A DNA stretch of 64,000 bases from NCBI GenBank assembly GCA_963662375.2, contig CAXXRP010000005.1, positions 372,001 through 436,000 on the forward strand. Direction: 5' to 3'. The translations under genes were made by a program, and so were the position numbers. Under the pieces are notes generated by a model. The model was given only the letters and a program-made list of their open reading frames with translations. It did not search any database and was not told the origin of the DNA. Below, piece after piece: positions 63,701 through 64,000 of the stretch (positions are counted from its first letter, which is position 1; every line of letters begins with the position of its first letter). Source of the DNA: UBA11612 sp963662375. Its GTDB lineage: Bacteria > Pseudomonadota > Alphaproteobacteria > Rhodospirillales > Rhodospirillaceae.

Positions 63701-64000
63701 ATGAGCTGGGCGTACATATTTCCGGGGCAAGGGTCGCAGGCCGTAGGCATGGGTAAGGATTTGGCCGGCGCATTTGCCGAAGCACGTGAAATATTCAGCG
63801 AGGTTGACGAGGCACTGAAGCAAAATTTGTCGGGGCTGATGTTCGAGGGCCCGGCGGAAGATCTAACCCTGACAGAAAACGCACAGCCTGCCCTTATGGC
63901 TGTCAGCATGGCCGTGATTAAGATCTTGGGAGTCCAAGGAAAGATTTCCATCCGAAACACGGCGCGCTATGTGGCCGGCCACTCGCTCGGCGAATACTCG
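63701..64000 (+). CDS. fabD: Malonyl-CoA:ACP transacylase, N-terminal part
   Basis: It transfers malonyl from CoA to ACP to start fatty-acid synthesis. The first 100 residues are visible, beginning with the hallmark WAYIFPGQGSQAVGMGKDLA and ending at GHSLGEYS, which holds the nucleophile serine (GHSLG). An AGGGGAG site stands before the ATG at 63701. The frame is open to the window end. Confidence 0.95.
   Translation, partial: MSWAYIFPGQGSQAVGMGKDLAGAFAEAREIFSEVDEALKQNLSGLMFEGPAEDLTLTENAQPALMAVSMAVIKILGVQGKISIRNTARYVAGHSLGEYS

Overview
The window looks like the chromosome of an alphaproteobacterium, with moderately high GC and no closer assignment possible by eye. The evidence is gene order: ppx-rlmE-guaB-rsmB-guaA, yfgM-like/bamB/der, dnaB-alr-mlaE-mlaF-radA-cvpA-purF, and fabD divergent from rpsF-rpsR-DUF2232-rplI are all arrangements seen in Alphaproteobacteria, as are the DUF2794 and DUF2232 genes.

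Layout. (1) 1-2812: a minus-strand cluster of a GT4 glycosyltransferase (cut by the window edge), a 6-pyruvoyl-tetrahydropterin-synthase-like protein, a medium-chain dehydrogenase and a frameshifted small membrane protein. (2) 3014-7684: accessory catabolic genes, mostly decayed: a frameshifted alpha/beta hydrolase, an intact RraA-like gene, a small secreted protein behind a 38-codon leader ORF, fragments of an HpcH/HpaI aldolase, an SMP-30 protein and MetY, and an intact purU. (3) 7681-28824: a receptor and hydrolase region. It holds five paralogous TonB-dependent receptors (three intact in frame, two broken), one unrelated TonB receptor, two amidase-signature enzymes, a metallo-beta-lactamase-fold protein and a nitrilase. 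From 17417 to 28824 the 3' half of a tRNA-Gln gene occurs three times in the same orientation, the last time as part of a complete tRNA-Gln(CUG). This is the footprint of elements that inserted at the tRNA 3' end. Inside it, a module made of a serine-recombinase C-terminal tail plus a receptor is present twice, exactly 3471 bp apart. (4) 29081-35468: housekeeping genes for polyphosphate/ppGpp hydrolysis, rRNA methylation and GMP synthesis. (5) 35516-37258: an AT-rich TPR/2OG-oxygenase gene split by one in-frame TAA. (6) 37308-49916: repair, small enzymes, the outer-membrane assembly lipoprotein BamB, the ribosome GTPase Der, a stand-alone N6-adenine methylase, and decayed genes for a MOSC protein, an ABM-like monooxygenase and MsrP. 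(7) 49945-57961: a tight minus-strand run purF, cvpA, radA, mlaF, mlaE, alr, dnaB. (8) 58081-60847: cytochrome c', cytochrome c, extradiol dioxygenase and WD40 remnants around an intact uppP. (9) 60992-64000: the ribosomal protein cluster and the start of fabD.

The accessory genes suggest uptake of bulky substrates through TonB receptors and hydrolysis of amides and nitriles. About 17 loci are broken by stops, frameshifts, lost ends or internal deletions, so the genome is either eroding or is an assembly with some indel errors; the housekeeping genes read cleanly, which favours erosion. No CRISPR array, rRNA, intact integrase or replication origin was seen.
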